64,000 nt of DNA from positions 102,212,501 through 102,276,500 of the forward strand of contig NC_092333.1 in NCBI RefSeq assembly GCF_046630445.1, read 5' to 3'. Numbering within the stretch: position 1 is the first letter of the stretch; the number at the start of each line of letters is the position of its first letter. Position numbers and translations under genes: made by a program. Below, one piece after another: positions 47,437 to 59,910 of the stretch. Source of the stretch: Rutidosis leptorrhynchoides. Lineage: Eukaryota; Streptophyta; Magnoliopsida; Asterales; Asteraceae. A model generated the notes under the pieces. The model had not been told where the DNA came from and did no database searches. It saw nothing but the letters and a program-made list of their open reading frames with translations.

Positions 47437-47697
47437 TTGAATTACGGGAATATTATTCAAAACTTGTTTATGGTTCCTCAAGTTGAAAGAGATGGAGGTT
47501 CATCGCCTATCGTGAGAGGTTTGTCTATGGATGCTTTCGCGGCTTTCGATGATATGATGACTCGTTTGGCCGACGAGAATGCGCCGAGCGATGGTTCCAC
47601 CAATGTGTTATCGTACAAGATAGAGAACCGGTCCGGAAAGAGTTCTTTAAAAGAGACTGTCAATGGTAGATTGAAAAAGGCGAGCCCTAGAGGTTGA
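47437..47697 (+). pseudogene. Coding-like relic of unknown origin (3' exon fragment?)
   Basis: An open frame ending in TGA at 47695-47697 has balanced, protein-like composition: an acidic middle (SMDAFAAFDDMMTRLADENA) and a basic end. The same frame reads on upstream to about 47412 before the first stop. There is no complete upstream gene, no visible acceptor with flanking exons, and no family I recognise. GTTTGATTACGTCCTTGTAA and T runs downstream look like a 3' untranslated region. It could be a gene fragment carried by a transposon, a retro-copy remnant, or the last exon of a degraded gene. Confidence 0.4.
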
Positions 47698-47934
47698 TTG
47701 GTGTGTTTCATCTTGTGTACTTTTGTTTGATTACGTCCTTGTAAGTCTTGATTGGTTAATAGTTTTTTTTTTTTTATGTTTCAAGTTGTTAATTTTTTTT
47801 TTTTTTTTTTTTTGCGTGTAGACGTTGCTTTCTAGATGCAAGTTTCCTTGTTTTCCCCCGTCCTTTCTGTATTTTCCGTTGAGGGCGTTTTCATTTGAAA
47901 AACGATCTCGTTTCTATGAGTATCCGGTATTTTC

Positions 47935-47973
<39 letters not shown>

Positions 47974-48223
47974 CATCCAAACATCATCATTAAAAGCACT
48001 CATGGATCCATATGAAAAAAGTAAATAGTTTTTTTAATGAAAAGCAAATGATTATTAACAGACCAATGCTCCTGCTATGGACTATATACAGCACAGCAAT
48101 TGTATATCCTTGCAGTTCAGTTCATAATAAAAAAAAAAAAAGAATAAGATAACAGATTTATAAATGTCTTGATTGGCCAGAAAATATAACGGAAACATGA
48201 AAAACACTCTGTAGCAGATAATG
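47698..48223. other. Intergenic space with homopolymer runs
   Basis: There are T runs at about 47763-47776 and 47796-47813 and a 35-A run at 47937-47971. The right part should include the 3' untranslated region of the ATG8 gene. No gene was seen. Confidence 0.6.
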
Positions 48224-50246
48224 TCAATGGTATCCAAACGTGTTCTCTCCGCTGTAGGTAACATACAAGAAACCATCTTCATCCTTCTTTTCTTCATATA
48301 TGGCAGACATAATCGCCCCTGCACAAAACAAGAAGAAGAAAAAAACAGAAATTTAATAATTTTGGCTGTTGAAGATGATTGAACTGATCCACCATTTAAA
48401 AATTTCAGAGTCCCATGTAACAGATTTTTTAAGTTAATAGAATACACTTAATTAGCCAAAAACAATATATAATTTTCAAGATACATGAAGGAAGTATTAC
48501 CTGTTGGTGGTAGAGCGTTATCAACAAAAATGAAAATAGCCTTCTCAGCACTTAACTTGATCCTCTTACGTATCACGTAAACAAATTGACCAACTGTCAA
48601 GTCGGCTGGGACAAGGTATCTGCAATATAATGATTTCACGTCACTTGACGAACAATTTAAAACATGCATAAACCACTAGCCGTTAACCATGGCTATAATA
48701 TACAAAATTTAATAAGGCTGATTAAATTAAAAAAAAAAAAAAGAAAAAAAATCACTTGTCAATGTTTCAAATAAACACATTGTATTATAGTTGTTCTTCC
48801 ATTAAAGTAAATGCCGTCAACATAAAAATCCAGTTTGTTGAACAATTTTTCGTACTTCTTGCTATTGACAAGCAAAAAACGAGAAAATAATGATCAATGA
48901 ACTTGACGATTTATATATATCGATTGAGAAATTCAGAACTCCTAAGAGGTTCGTCCTTCTATTTGAATTAATCATGGAGTATGCATAGCTTTTACAAAAA
49001 AAGGCGTCATATACTATAATTATTACATCAAGCTTTTGACTAAAATAAGCCCCTAGATAGAAGAAAACAGAATTACATTAAATATTAGGCATAATAACAG
49101 TTTAAGGTCGACACTGGGAAATTTTTTCGACGGATGCAAAATGTTAACAGTTGAAAAAAAATCAAAAAACGGGCAAAACGTAGAAATTTAACATATAAAT
49201 ACACTAAATAAAAAATTGCATCTTTACAGTTGCTTCTACTGGTGAGATTACATGAGCAGTTAATTTTTGTAATCATTAATGCAACAAAAAATTGTGAGTT
49301 GGTTCATCCACATTGACTAAACAAACAATCTAGTTATAATCTTTTCGGAAAATTGTATAGGATCTTACTCGCAAAAAGCTTAAGATCATTTCGACTCATA
49401 AACACTTAGGACTCGTGGCGTTAATAGTGAAGATTAATCCTGTGAAAATGTATTCAAATTCAGCCCAAGCTCGGAAATATTTAACATGACACGAGACATA
49501 TATGTAAGTGTTCTAAAATTGATTAGTCTCATCTACCACACCGATATAACATACATATGTCCTACACGTAAGTGTGAGAAAAGTTGATTATCTACAAGTA
49601 GTAAAAGTTATGTAGAATCACGTACTTTTTCTTATCAATATTGGAGACATCGCTTCTCTCGCCCTTCTCCACGATCACCTTAACATAACAAAATCAACGA
49701 TAACATCAAACCAATATCAATAATTTTACTTTATAACTTTATCATATAACAAATACTTTTCCAAACAGTAAATTAATTATAAACTTTGATACAAAAGTTG
49801 CAACTTTCGAGAAAAACATATCAAGGATGGAGTTGAAATTAAATGAACTTGATAAAAACACCCTTGACTTAATTAAGATATTTAAATGTAAATAGGTGAG
49901 CTTGAACTTACTATCACTTCACATACATGTTACTAAGGTAAGGGTAAACTAGTTATATAATTATATTCAACTCGGTTAGCAGTTTAATCCATATAAATAA
50001 AATATGATATATATCTAGAAAACGATATATACTTACTGGAACTCTATCAGGGTATTTTTCTCTAATTCGGGCCGCCTCTGCACGCCTTTTCTCTGAGATA
50101 GAAATCAAACTCAACGAGACCATTTTCAACAGGATAAGATCAAACGAAATAATTACATATACTGTTTTAACTAATTTGGAAACATTTATTGTACAAAGAT
50201 AACACTTACCAAGGTCGTGCTCTTGCTTGAATAAACTCTTTGCCAT
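48224..50246 (-). CDS. Autophagy-related protein ATG8 (ATG8f/e-like)
   Basis: Five coding exons on the minus strand, 50210-50246, 50037-50092, 49626-49678, 48501-48619 and 48224-48318, have GT..AG borders and keep frame throughout, giving 119 residues. The product starts [20 protein letters not shown] and carries the family core: [15 protein letters not shown], the [17 protein letters not shown] stretch, [39 protein letters not shown]. It is a ubiquitin-like protein that ATG4 trims after Gly117 so it can be linked to phosphatidylethanolamine on autophagosomes. Here only Tyr-His follows that glycine, so trimming is still needed. The N-terminus is closest, from memory, to clade I ATG8f. An acceptor TTTTAGTAG just before the ATG suggests a 5' untranslated intron. 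Confidence 0.96.
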
Positions 50247-51255
50247 TTCAATCTACTAAAACATAAATAAAATAATTTAGAAAAAAAATCAAAGACATAC
50301 GGCGTACCATTTTAGTTGCGAAAATCGTACTGTATTATATAAGACTTTTTTTATTTGTAGCCCTAAGAATTATACTAATGCTTTAACATGTGGTACATAG
50401 AGTTTGTTGATGGTAGTTATCATGAATGTAAAAAACTGTTTATGCATGTTTAAATTTAGGGCTATGTTTAGATAATACTAAATTAAATTTAAATTCTGAG
50501 ACACACAATAATAACAATCTACCAAAATTCAGCTTAATCTCTAAACTTAATTCACCTCTATTTTACTTGAACAAATTAATTAATAATTTTCGCACAGGAT
50601 ATCACAGGAAATAATACAATAAATGGATTAAATAGGGCAAAATCCTATTTTAATTTTATCAGCAACAGAAATAAGTATGATGTGAAAATAAAATTAAAAT
50701 TGTTTGGAAACCACCAAAACCCCCCGAAACAAGTTATGCGGCTTTTTTTCTCAAGATCACGTCAATATGAACACATATAAAGCATAATAAAAATATATTA
50801 ATTAATTAAATAACTATATGAAAATAGTAGCAGATGATCAAGAAAAAAACCTTTTTTTCTTCCGGAAATTAAAGGGAGAAATTTAATTAATGGGGTATGA
50901 ATTAATTTTTGAGGATATAAAAAGTGATTAGGTTTTTGTTTTCTACTCCAACTCCAACGACAACTGTACGCTTATGTATAAAAACAGATGTTGGAGGGTT
51001 AAACTTGTATTTTACTAAAGTGTTTATTTATCGTTTTACTTTAAACCTTACAACTTTTGTTATGACATTTACTACCCTCGTACTATGAGTTATGTTTTTA
51101 ACACCGATAGGTTTTCTATATATTATAGTAACAAAAATAAATTATAAATAAAAATATATTGGTAATTTTTGTGAAAAGAAATGGGTATAAACTTCTTCTT
51201 TTTTTTTTTTTTTAAATTTTGAGTGAATAGTAAATGCTTTTTACGATAATAGTAA
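50247..51255. other. Upstream region of ATG8
   Basis: This AT-rich stretch probably contains a 5' untranslated exon (a purine-rich CCGGAAGAAAAAAAG block on the minus strand ends near 50851) and the promoter. No TATA box could be placed with confidence. Confidence 0.4.
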
Positions 51256-52072
51256 GGGTTTAGGCTATAAAATGATCATATACTTTCTGTTTTATCCAAT
51301 ATAGGTCATATACCAAAAAAAATACAATTGTAGGCTATATACTTTTATAGAATGTGTTAATATCAATCAATAAAACTTGTTAACCTGAATGTTAACTGCT
51401 GTTAAGAAAAAACACGATGAATACAATTTTTCAAAGTGAAATTTAATAAAAGTGATCCTCCAAATTGATTGAAACACGATCCTTGAGCAACAATAAACAA
51501 ATTTTGTGAAGATTCTGGATCCAAAACATCAACAAAATCGAATTTATAACATGAATTTTGTTGACTATTTTTGGTTTGAGAGATTTAGCACGAATATGAA
51601 AAAAGTAAAACTGAGGAAAGCTTGGTAATCACCTAGTGAATGTTTCCTCAAAATCTCATAGGCTAACTCAAAGTTTTCATCAAGTTATGAGCATTTTTTC
51701 CGAAAAATCGCTTCTAAAATCGACCGATTTCTCATATTTGGTTATGTGATTGTGAAATTCATGAATGAGTTTATGTTTAGAATGATCTACCGCAGCTAAC
51801 TACAAGTTTTGATGAGTTTTGGTCAAGTTTTGAGGTGTTTTCGATTTGCACCACCATAAGCCGCCAAGGACCACCATAGCTTCTGCCGGATTTTGTTGTT
51901 GAAGATGAAGATGAAGATGACCGGTTTAGCAGGTAACATATCACCTTTTGTTTATATTAGCACACTTTTTCAAAGTACATAACGTACAATAGTATTTTTC
52001 TGAGTATATAGCTATATTGGGAAGAAAAAAAAATATGACCATTTGGTAGCCTAAACCCCAATAGCAAACCCC
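51256..52072. mobile_element. Mutator-like non-autonomous element, 817 bp
   Basis: The left end GGGTTTAGGCTATAAAATG and the right end (inverted) GGGGTTTAGGCTACCAAATG begin imperfect inverted repeats that can be followed for about 130 bp. AATAGTAA flanks it on both sides (51248-51255 and 52073-52080), an 8-bp duplication that becomes 9 with one mismatch. The right tip carries a small extra CAATAGCAAACCCC. A GAAGATGAAGATGAAGATGA microrepeat lies inside. There is no transposase. Confidence 0.7.
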
Positions 52073-52080
52073 AATAGTAA

Positions 52081-54773
52081 AGAGGCTTATTTCACTCTTG
52101 TAAATGATAGAGTACTTATGACGTATGTTGATTTCAAAGACGGGAGAATATTTATGCGTTAGTAAATTTTTACTAATTACTTTCATTCTTTATAATTGTC
52201 TTTCTCGCCTTTCTCTACTATGCCGGTAAACAAACTTCAAGTCTGAATTGTGTACTCACCAGGAAGCGTCACAGCCTAGGTTTGGGCCACCTCCGATGTC
52301 GATCTGCAGTAATAGTTTGTTTTCGAAAGTCGTTTTATCACTTTTGTCATATCATTGCAAATCAAGTACTCCGTATTAGTTTGTTTAATAGTTGTATTGT
52401 TTGATCGATGTTAGTTTTGTTGGCCCATGTTGTATTCGTTTGATTTTTGGTGTTATTGGTCAAAAGCATTTTGTCTTGGAACCTTAATTAATTAATGTGT
52501 ACAATAGTTTGTAAGGTCCAGTAAAGCAGCAACCTATCATTTGTAACTTGATCTTTCTAATTTATTTTTATTTATTTTATTTTTATTTTTTTGGTCTTTT
52601 TCGAAGAAAAAATCACATCATTGCATCAATTTCTCCCCCAAATCATTTTTCGTATATCACTTTGTGACTTTGATGGGCTAGTTCAATCACTTCTAATTTT
52701 CTCACCATAACATTGGATAAGTTGCAATGATAGTAATACATGAAGACGTGAAGTAGTCAAGCAGGAAAAAGAAGACGCAAAGTCATATCGGTGTGCCAAC
52801 CACAAAGTCCTATTGATGCAACCAACATCCTCACACTGTGCGACGGTTATGGACCAAAGCTTATAGAGGAGTGAGCGAATGTTGAGGGACATAGTTAAAA
52901 ATGTTTTATTTTCCAGTATTCTTATATGGTGAACAAGTGAGTTATGCTATCGATACATCATTAATACTTTGAACTAGGAACCCTGAATTATGCTGATTTT
53001 GACCAACAAAAGCTCTGTTATTATTTTACAAAAAGAAAGATAGGCTATGAAATATCATAAACACATACACTATTAGTATATTTGAATATGTGTACAAGAG
53101 GAAAACTATACTTAATAGACTTTCAACTTTTAAGCATAACTGAAAAATAGTGAACATGAGAGGTATAAAAATTACACAGAGAACTAAATATTGAGTCTGT
53201 GCAATGATTACAAAGCTAATGACAATTTGTTTAATGATGATGTCACCGTAATTTGTTGATTTGTTAGTAAACAATTGTAGAAGGCATACTTAAGTGTAAT
53301 GCAGCAATGATCGATCTCATATACTCTGCGCTATCCAGCCATACTTGAAAGTTCAAACATCAAAAATTGATACCCTTTTGAAACAACAGTTTAAAACCAT
53401 GGTTATATGCGTAAGACTACTTTCTATCATGACTAAATGAACACTCATCTTAACACTATAACAAACCCAAGCTAAATACTACCTATAACCTAAATACAAT
53501 GTACAAGGACAAAGTATAAACTTAAAACATCGCATGCCCCACTCTCCTTTATTTCCTCCTGCCGTATGCATTGTGAAAGGTACCTATGATGAGATATGTC
53601 TAATTGCTGAAGCTAAGGGGACAAGGGTCTAACACAAGACAAACGTTAATGTTTGCTAGCTGAAAACAAAAGCAACAAAGAACGTACATGTTTTTAATGT
53701 TTTGGTCATATGTTCATTTATTCAACCTACTGACTCCTTCCAAGTTCTAAAGCGTAAACTTTTGGTTCAATCATAAGGCATAATGCCTATTTGATCACCA
53801 CTTCACCAGTGATATGCAACCCACAAGCGGACAATGAATAGTTGAATACATACTAAAGGAAAATCGTAAAAACATACGACTCCAATAACCCCGCATCAGC
53901 AAATGCTAGTTTACAACATATTTTACCCATAACCTAGCAGCAATTAGCCAATTTCCATCTCAAAACTCGATCAAACCATTGTTTAAAACATTAATAACTG
54001 CCAATAAGCAACAAGTAACTAACCCTACATAAGGAATCAAATCCGTCAAACTACAATCCTGCTAATCATAAGTTTCATCACAGAATTTTAATAACCTTAT
54101 GAGTTAGAACCAACCAAACACCAACCATATGCCCCCTAACAGTGAGGTGGACACTTGAGAAACAAAACGTACGTTTCTAACAGCACTTGTATACAAGCCC
54201 TAGCAGCCTAACCTCAAAGTTTAATCATCAAACAACAACTAGATCATACAACACTACAACTGCCAATATGAGCATTGGCACGTTTAACTTCAATCAAGTT
54301 CATCAAACACAAACCAATGGGCCATTGTCCTAACGAAATCGATGTCTCAAGTATGGGGCATATGTAAATCACCCTGGGTGAATGTATATATTTGTGGTAA
54401 ATTGGTAATTTGTGTAACTGGCTTACAAAAAAAGATTCATCAAAAACAATAACCAATTTTACTAGAAATGTCACAATATTATTGAAAGCACTTCAACTGT
54501 AATATATCACAGTAACACAATATTAGCATTAAATTAAATCGAGTTTCATTGAATCGAAAGTTGTTCATATGAATTGAACTTTTAACCCAACAAATGCCCA
54601 TGATTTCAAGCTTCCAAATTAACAACCCATAACATAAAATCCAACAAAACCCTAATTCTAATTGTGCATATCAAGAACCAGCATCCGAATTATAAAATTT
54701 AGTAGAGAATAACAAGTGAAAACAAAATACATCAAAAGAGTTTATAGAGTAATCATGAAATTAAACCTAATCA
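52081..54773. other. Intergenic DNA between two minus-strand genes
   Basis: This is about 2.7 kb of AT-rich sequence. A 44-bp segment at 52260-52303 looks like a small minus-strand exon (acceptor TACTGCAG, donor CTG then GTGAGTACA) and is discussed in the findings. The right part should include the 3' end of the DUF4535 transcript. Short frames at 52683-52892, 53026-53274 and 54244-54474 are not protein-like. Confidence 0.5.
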
Positions 54774-54959
54774 TCAGTCAATTCGATCATTATCACCACC
54801 TCTTGATTTAGGTTTTCGATAATTTTCTTCATAATGTTTTGCCATCACGAGCCCAGTCTTGTAAATCTTGTTAATGTTCGGAACGTTGTAATTTTGAGCA
54901 ACGTAAACCCCAAAAGCTGTGCCTAACATGAACGAAAAGGTTGTTCTGATTATACCCAT
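54774..54959 (-). CDS. DUF4535 / STMP1-like short membrane protein
   Basis: The 61-residue protein starts MGIIRTTFSFMLGTAFGVYV, has one membrane helix (about residues 6-20), then AQNYNVPNINKIYKTGLVMA and a basic tail with YRKPKS. This is the pattern of the plant DUF4535 family, which also contains animal STMP1, a mitochondrial microprotein tied to respiratory chain assembly or function; that link is family knowledge, and the plant role is my inference. The frame is open for 22 codons more upstream, but the ATG at 54959 fits the family start and the upstream residues do not. It is a single exon. A minus-strand TATAAATA lies about 97 bp before the ATG. Confidence 0.85.
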   Translation of the reverse strand: MGIIRTTFSFMLGTAFGVYVAQNYNVPNINKIYKTGLVMAKHYEENYRKPKSRGGDNDRID

Positions 54960-55055
54960 GTTGGATTTTATTATCAAGATTTGAAATTGATGATTAAATT
55001 GAATTGGGTTTGATCTGTACTTCAATCTTGTTGATAAAAAGATTATGATTTGGGG

Positions 55056-55063
55056 TATTTATA
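55056..55063 (-). promoter_or_regulatory. TATA box of the DUF4535 gene
   Basis: The minus strand reads TATAAATA, and the ATG lies 97 bp downstream, leaving room for a leader of about 65 bp. Confidence 0.6.
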
Positions 55064-55205
55064 AATATAATTTTGAAGTATTATAATTGTGAACGTGGAA
55101 AGGGGTCTAGGTTATTTCAATGGCTTTTTGCCCAAGTTCTCTTGCAAAACAGGGAAGAGTCTTTCCTTTAATTTTTTTTTTTTTCTTCCCTAAAAGACAA
55201 AATTA

Positions 55206-56372
55206 GACAAACAGTCCCTGTGGTTTTCTCCGATTTCATGTTTAGTTGCTCTACTATCTTTTTTTGTTTTGACAGTCCTTGTAGTTTGCACATTTTGCAC
55301 ATGCAGCCCCTGAAGTTGATGGATGTTAAGATTGTCCGTTAAATGACCTCACATACCAGGCATATGAGAGTATTTTCATCATCTTTAATTTCTTTTTATC
55401 TTCTCCATTCTCCTTGTTTAGAAAACCAAGTAGCAATTATGTTTCGCCCATTACTTTATCATTTAACATATTTATGACTTCGTCCGGTCATCCTATTTCA
55501 TCAATGAAATTTTATTCCCTTATTAACCATTAACAGCTCAAAATCAAACAACTAATGAAATTGTAAGGACATAAAATAATTACCATCTTACCACTTTCAC
55601 CCACATAATAAATCAGTTCACCTGGGTTTTATAAATGTACCCACCGGACAACGTAAAAGATTGTAGTATTGACCGGAGATGGCCGCATCACTCACTCACC
55701 AGGAACCAGATGTGAAAACACTCTAGCATCGTCTGTTATGTGACGGTGCGCCATCTTCGATGGTTTTCAAACCTTAAATTACTAGCCCACTCACCTACCG
55801 ATAGCGCTTGATCTTCTCCATCAAAGAAATAGTCGGCGTTTCAACATATGGCGGTTGAAGAAGTTAGCATCGGCCATTGGAGATCGAAAAACAAGTTTGG
55901 ACTTGCTTAGTCATTCGGTAAGAACCTAACCATCGGTTGAAGGATATCCAATCTCAATTAAGTATGTTTGGTTTTTCATTTTGCTTTTTGATTTTGTTTA
56001 TTTTTATGAATTGTAAAATAGTATTAATTTTAATTTATGAAGAAATAAATTTGTATTTAAATGGGATATTGATCTGTAAAGTTTATTTGATTTATGTTAG
56101 TGTTTTGAAGTGATTGACAAACTTGAGAGAGATAAATAAATTATGGCTTGTTAATTTTTATAGGGTCAAAAATGGAGAAGGTGAAGGGAAAAAGTACATT
56201 TACGAAAATACCCACACATACAATGCATGTGACACCATTTAAACGAATATTTTTAACGCCCATCAATTTTAGGGTCAGCACGTGCAAAATGCGGAAACCT
56301 GGACTACCATATCAAAAATAATAGTACATGGACTAAACGTGAAATCTGAACAAATCATAGAGATTGTTCACG
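55206..56372. mobile_element. Non-autonomous element with 170-bp inverted ends (Mutator-like?)
   Basis: The left GACAAACAGTCCCTGTGGTT and the right end (inverted) CGTGAACAATCTCTATGATT start inverted repeats that stay alignable for about 170 bp, with shared words TTTAGT, CATTTTGCAC and ACCCT/GCCCC. The inner part (about 55380-56195) carries unrelated, partly GC-richer sequence. The ACAGTCCCTGTGG type end is a frequent plant repeat. Target duplications are not clean, so the superfamily is tentative. Confidence 0.65.
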
Positions 56373-56562
56373 TAATTACATCTTCATAAAATCGCATCAC
56401 ATTATTTTCATATAAAATACAAATATAGGTATAGATATGTAGATACTCTGGTGTTTATGATATTTCCATTTAGAATTCTAATAGATCCACTCGTATCATG
56501 TAATAACTATTTGTTTTACGTGCATACAAAGTTATACTCCGTATATAATAAGTGAATCTATC

Positions 56563-56799
56563 TAGAGGCGGAGGCAATGAGGTAGCTATAGGATGCTCTG
56601 CCACCCTCACTGGATATCAGTAGGCGAGACTATATATGAAATAATAGGTATCTGAGTTCTCTAAAAATAATAAGCCACCCGCAAGAGGCCCAGAATACTT
56701 CTAAGCCCATACCAACCATTTTAATTACCAATTACCATTACCAATAAGTATAATAGCCAACACCAATGAATAGTAACCGGCTGATATCATCACGATGTC

Positions 56800-56837
<38 letters not shown>

Positions 56838-57538
56838 GTATCCCAACCCGATTTATTTGGCTCAACGGAGTGAGCCACTTCGTACCTCCATCTAATTAAA
56901 TAAAAATTCCACCTTTGTCAACGTAATTCCATCTTGTGCCCATAATTGTTTAATGAAAATAAATAGATTAACTTTAGTAAATATTTAGCTAGTTGTGTTT
57001 ATTTTGTCATTATTACTTATACTTATTAGTTATGTGTTTAACCGTCAATAATATTGATGTTAGTATCGACATTTAATTTTAATATTTAAATTTACTGCTA
57101 CTAGTCTACTACTATGTTCAAGCTATGAAAATTAATTAATATATTTTCTTGAATTATTATTTTGAAATAACTTATGTACGAATATTACTAGAACCCAACC
57201 ACGGGGTGGTGGTCTTACCTTTCAAAAGTTGAAATCGTGAGTTCGAATTTTTCAAAATAATTTAATTATTGTAAGTCGTTGGGCCTAGTAACATGAGTCA
57301 ATGATTCAAGTGGAAACATTAAATTTATTGGAGGGAAATGAGCTAAGGGTTGCTTTGGCTCGAGATTTTGTGGCGGCTAGCTGCTCAAGGAGTTTCGTAT
57401 TATTGGTGTTGTCACTGACGTTGTGCACACCGTTTCGTGAACTGCACCGTCGGTTATATCAACATGCATACCTGTCGGTTGTTTAAAAAAAATTATTGTG
57501 TAAGCCATCCTTATTGTTAAATCTTGGCTCCGCCTCTG
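56563..57538. mobile_element. hAT-type non-autonomous element, 976 bp
   Basis: The ends are TAGAGGCGGAG on the left and, inverted, CAGAGGCGGAG on the right, the CAGAGGCGGAG terminus known from plant hAT elements. An exact 8-bp duplication AATCTATC flanks it (56555-56562 and 57539-57546), as expected for hAT. Inside are a 34-T run (56802-56835) and a tRNA-like SINE head near 57200. No transposase domain was found, and the frame at 57301-57486 is short and unsupported. Confidence 0.85.
57195..57490 (+). mobile_element. Possible SINE-like piece within the hAT element
   Basis: GGGGTGGTGGTCTTACC at about 57203 and GTGAGTTCGAATTT at 57237-57250 resemble A and B boxes of a tRNA-derived SINE, with a body that ends near the A-rich 57484-57492. 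B-box similarity is fair and A-box similarity weak. It could equally be original hAT interior. Confidence 0.3.
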
Positions 57539-57546
57539 AATCTATC

Positions 57547-59800
57547 AAATTAGTTAGTGTAAATATTATTTTACGACAATGATCATTTAGTAACGTTTTA
57601 TCATTTAGCGTGCCCTTTCTTGATATTTTTATTTATGCAATTGCATATATCGCGCAGTGCAACATTTGGGGCCATTTTCCATCTTACTTTACATTTCTTT
57701 TTAGTTATGATTTTGGCTTTAAATTTTCTTTACATGATTATTATGTGTCCTTTTTTCATGTACATCAAAATTTCATTCTATATTGTTTAATTAAGTCTCC
57801 TGATAAGATCTTGGATAGTTATAAATACAAATATAATACGAGAACTATCTCTCTATAAATATCATTTTGAATTTAATACTCGCGAATTTATTTATAAGGA
57901 TATAAATGTAAATTTTTCATTCTATGAATTAAAATACCTCCACACCAGAAATGGACCTGTGACGACAAAGAGAGAGAGAGATTTTAAGCATAAGCAGAAT
58001 TTAATTATGATATACATCCTTATTCACAAATATATTTCTAATAATTAAAATTCACATTCACATGATCACCTAATCCTAACTTCCAATAAAGAGAGAAGTC
58101 ATAAAGATTAAACTAGCTTTTAAGTTAGCTAATGCATTAGTAATCTGAAAGTCGGTCGGTTTTCGATATAATATTATATTATATTTAATTTAATTGAATG
58201 ATATTTCATCTACATTAATCATTATTTATGAATTGAATACCGTCGGTTTATCAAATTTTAAAGAATCAAATTATATGTCGTTTGTCAACCTAACGGAAAA
58301 AGTAAATAACTGAATTCTATTCTTTGAATTCTGCCAAACAAACGAAATCATGAAAGGGAGTTGATTCCGGTTCCATCTGAATTTTTCACAAGTCTGTGAA
58401 CGTGAACGAAATGGGCCTTAGACTATTAAGATAATTTCAGAATTTGAGATGATGTTTCATTATGATATATTAAAATTTATACAAATAGAGCAACTAGTTT
58501 TTGTGTCATCTAAATAAATATCATGTATGGTTATGGTTACCTTTTGTCAAAATTCAGTTGATACGGTTATATACTACGTAGTACTACTTTAAACATGTTA
58601 AGCTAGTTGACTAGTTCGGCCATTATTGAGAAAAGTCGGCCATAATGGGCCTACTCGGAAAGTTGGGCTCTTACGGAAATAATTCTAACAACGCTCAAGT
58701 GTTTGGGTGGAGGGATGACATGTATAGGTCTGAAATTTGGTACCTTGTCCATTAATTGAAAGGTAGTCAATATATTATCGAGTAGTTTGAAATCAATATG
58801 TGTTTTATGTAGGGAAAAATGTGTAGATTAGCGGGAAATGTATATCTTTTAAAACCCACTAAATAAGAGTGATAAGCTTGTAAAATAGTTCCAGCGAATA
58901 TCATCTATGTGGCATGATCGAATATCATCACACTTTATTACAGGTTGTAAAACCTAGTCAAACGTGAGACTCAAACATGCGTTAATTTTGACAAGAGCTT
59001 TCACATGGTGGATTTCAATTTGTAAAACAACAGGTACCACTGAGTTATTAGCTCATTGGTTATGTGTTTTATGTTGGATTTTGAATGAGCAATAGATAGA
59101 TAAACAGATAGATAGATGGATAGATAGATAAAATTGTACTCTAAGGGGTAGATTAGTGGCTACATGCTTAGAAATGTTTTAAAGAGTTTTGGGTGCAATC
59201 TCTACCGACTACATTTTAAGATATTGTCTTTAGAATAAAAACTGATAAAATTTTGTCATTGGTGATGAAAATATAAAACGGCGAAAAGAACTTTGAAGTA
59301 TAAACATAAAAAGTGCTTACGGTTTATTTTTGACACGACATCATAATTCATTCCACAAAATTTTTCTAACATTTTAAAAAAAGTTGTCCATGTTTGATGA
59401 TCAACAAGTCGGTGGTTAATTGTGCCTCGTTGTAGGCGGAAAGATTTTCGTCAAACATAATTATATGTTTCTGATTAATATATTTTACTGTTAATGTGCC
59501 TAACATAACCTAAAAATCAATAATTCGTTTCAACATCACAAACCCATCTAATTTAATATTAATTAATAAAATTAATTAAGATTCACATAATTTGAATACT
59601 TTTAAAAATTACTACTTTGTTAGGAAAAAATATGTGCATAAATGGAAAAGAATTATGAAAAAATGTAAAAGAGAATTATATACATAAAAATATATAATAA
59701 GCGCTTAAAATGAAAAATTAAATTGAGCGGAATAGTTGAAGAACTGAAATAAAATAAAAAAAGTGACGAGAAAGTAGGCTAAAATTCTTTTTTTTAAAGA
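57547..59800. other. AT-rich intergenic DNA
   Basis: About 2.25 kb without a convincing gene. A frame at 57610-57858 is Phe/Tyr-rich and looks like chance. A GATA-type microsatellite (AGATAGATAG) lies at about 59093-59130. Nothing else was recognised. Confidence 0.55.
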
Positions 59801-59881
59801 TGTAACAACCCAACTCATTAAACAATCGAATATGCGTAATAATTTTTTTTTTATTTATCACAGCAGGGTGCGCGGCGAGCA

Positions 59882-59910
59882 GCCCCTTGTGTGCGCGGCG
59901 CGCACAAGGG
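59882..59910. repeat. GC-rich hairpin
   Basis: CCCTTGTGTGCGC and, after GGC, GCGCACAAGGG form a strong stem with a 3-base loop and one 2-base bulge in otherwise AT-rich DNA. Confidence 0.75.

Noticed and set aside
57601-57858. 82-codon Phe/Tyr-rich frame
   Set aside because: The composition matches AT-rich chance DNA, and there is no TATA, no domain and no flanking exon.
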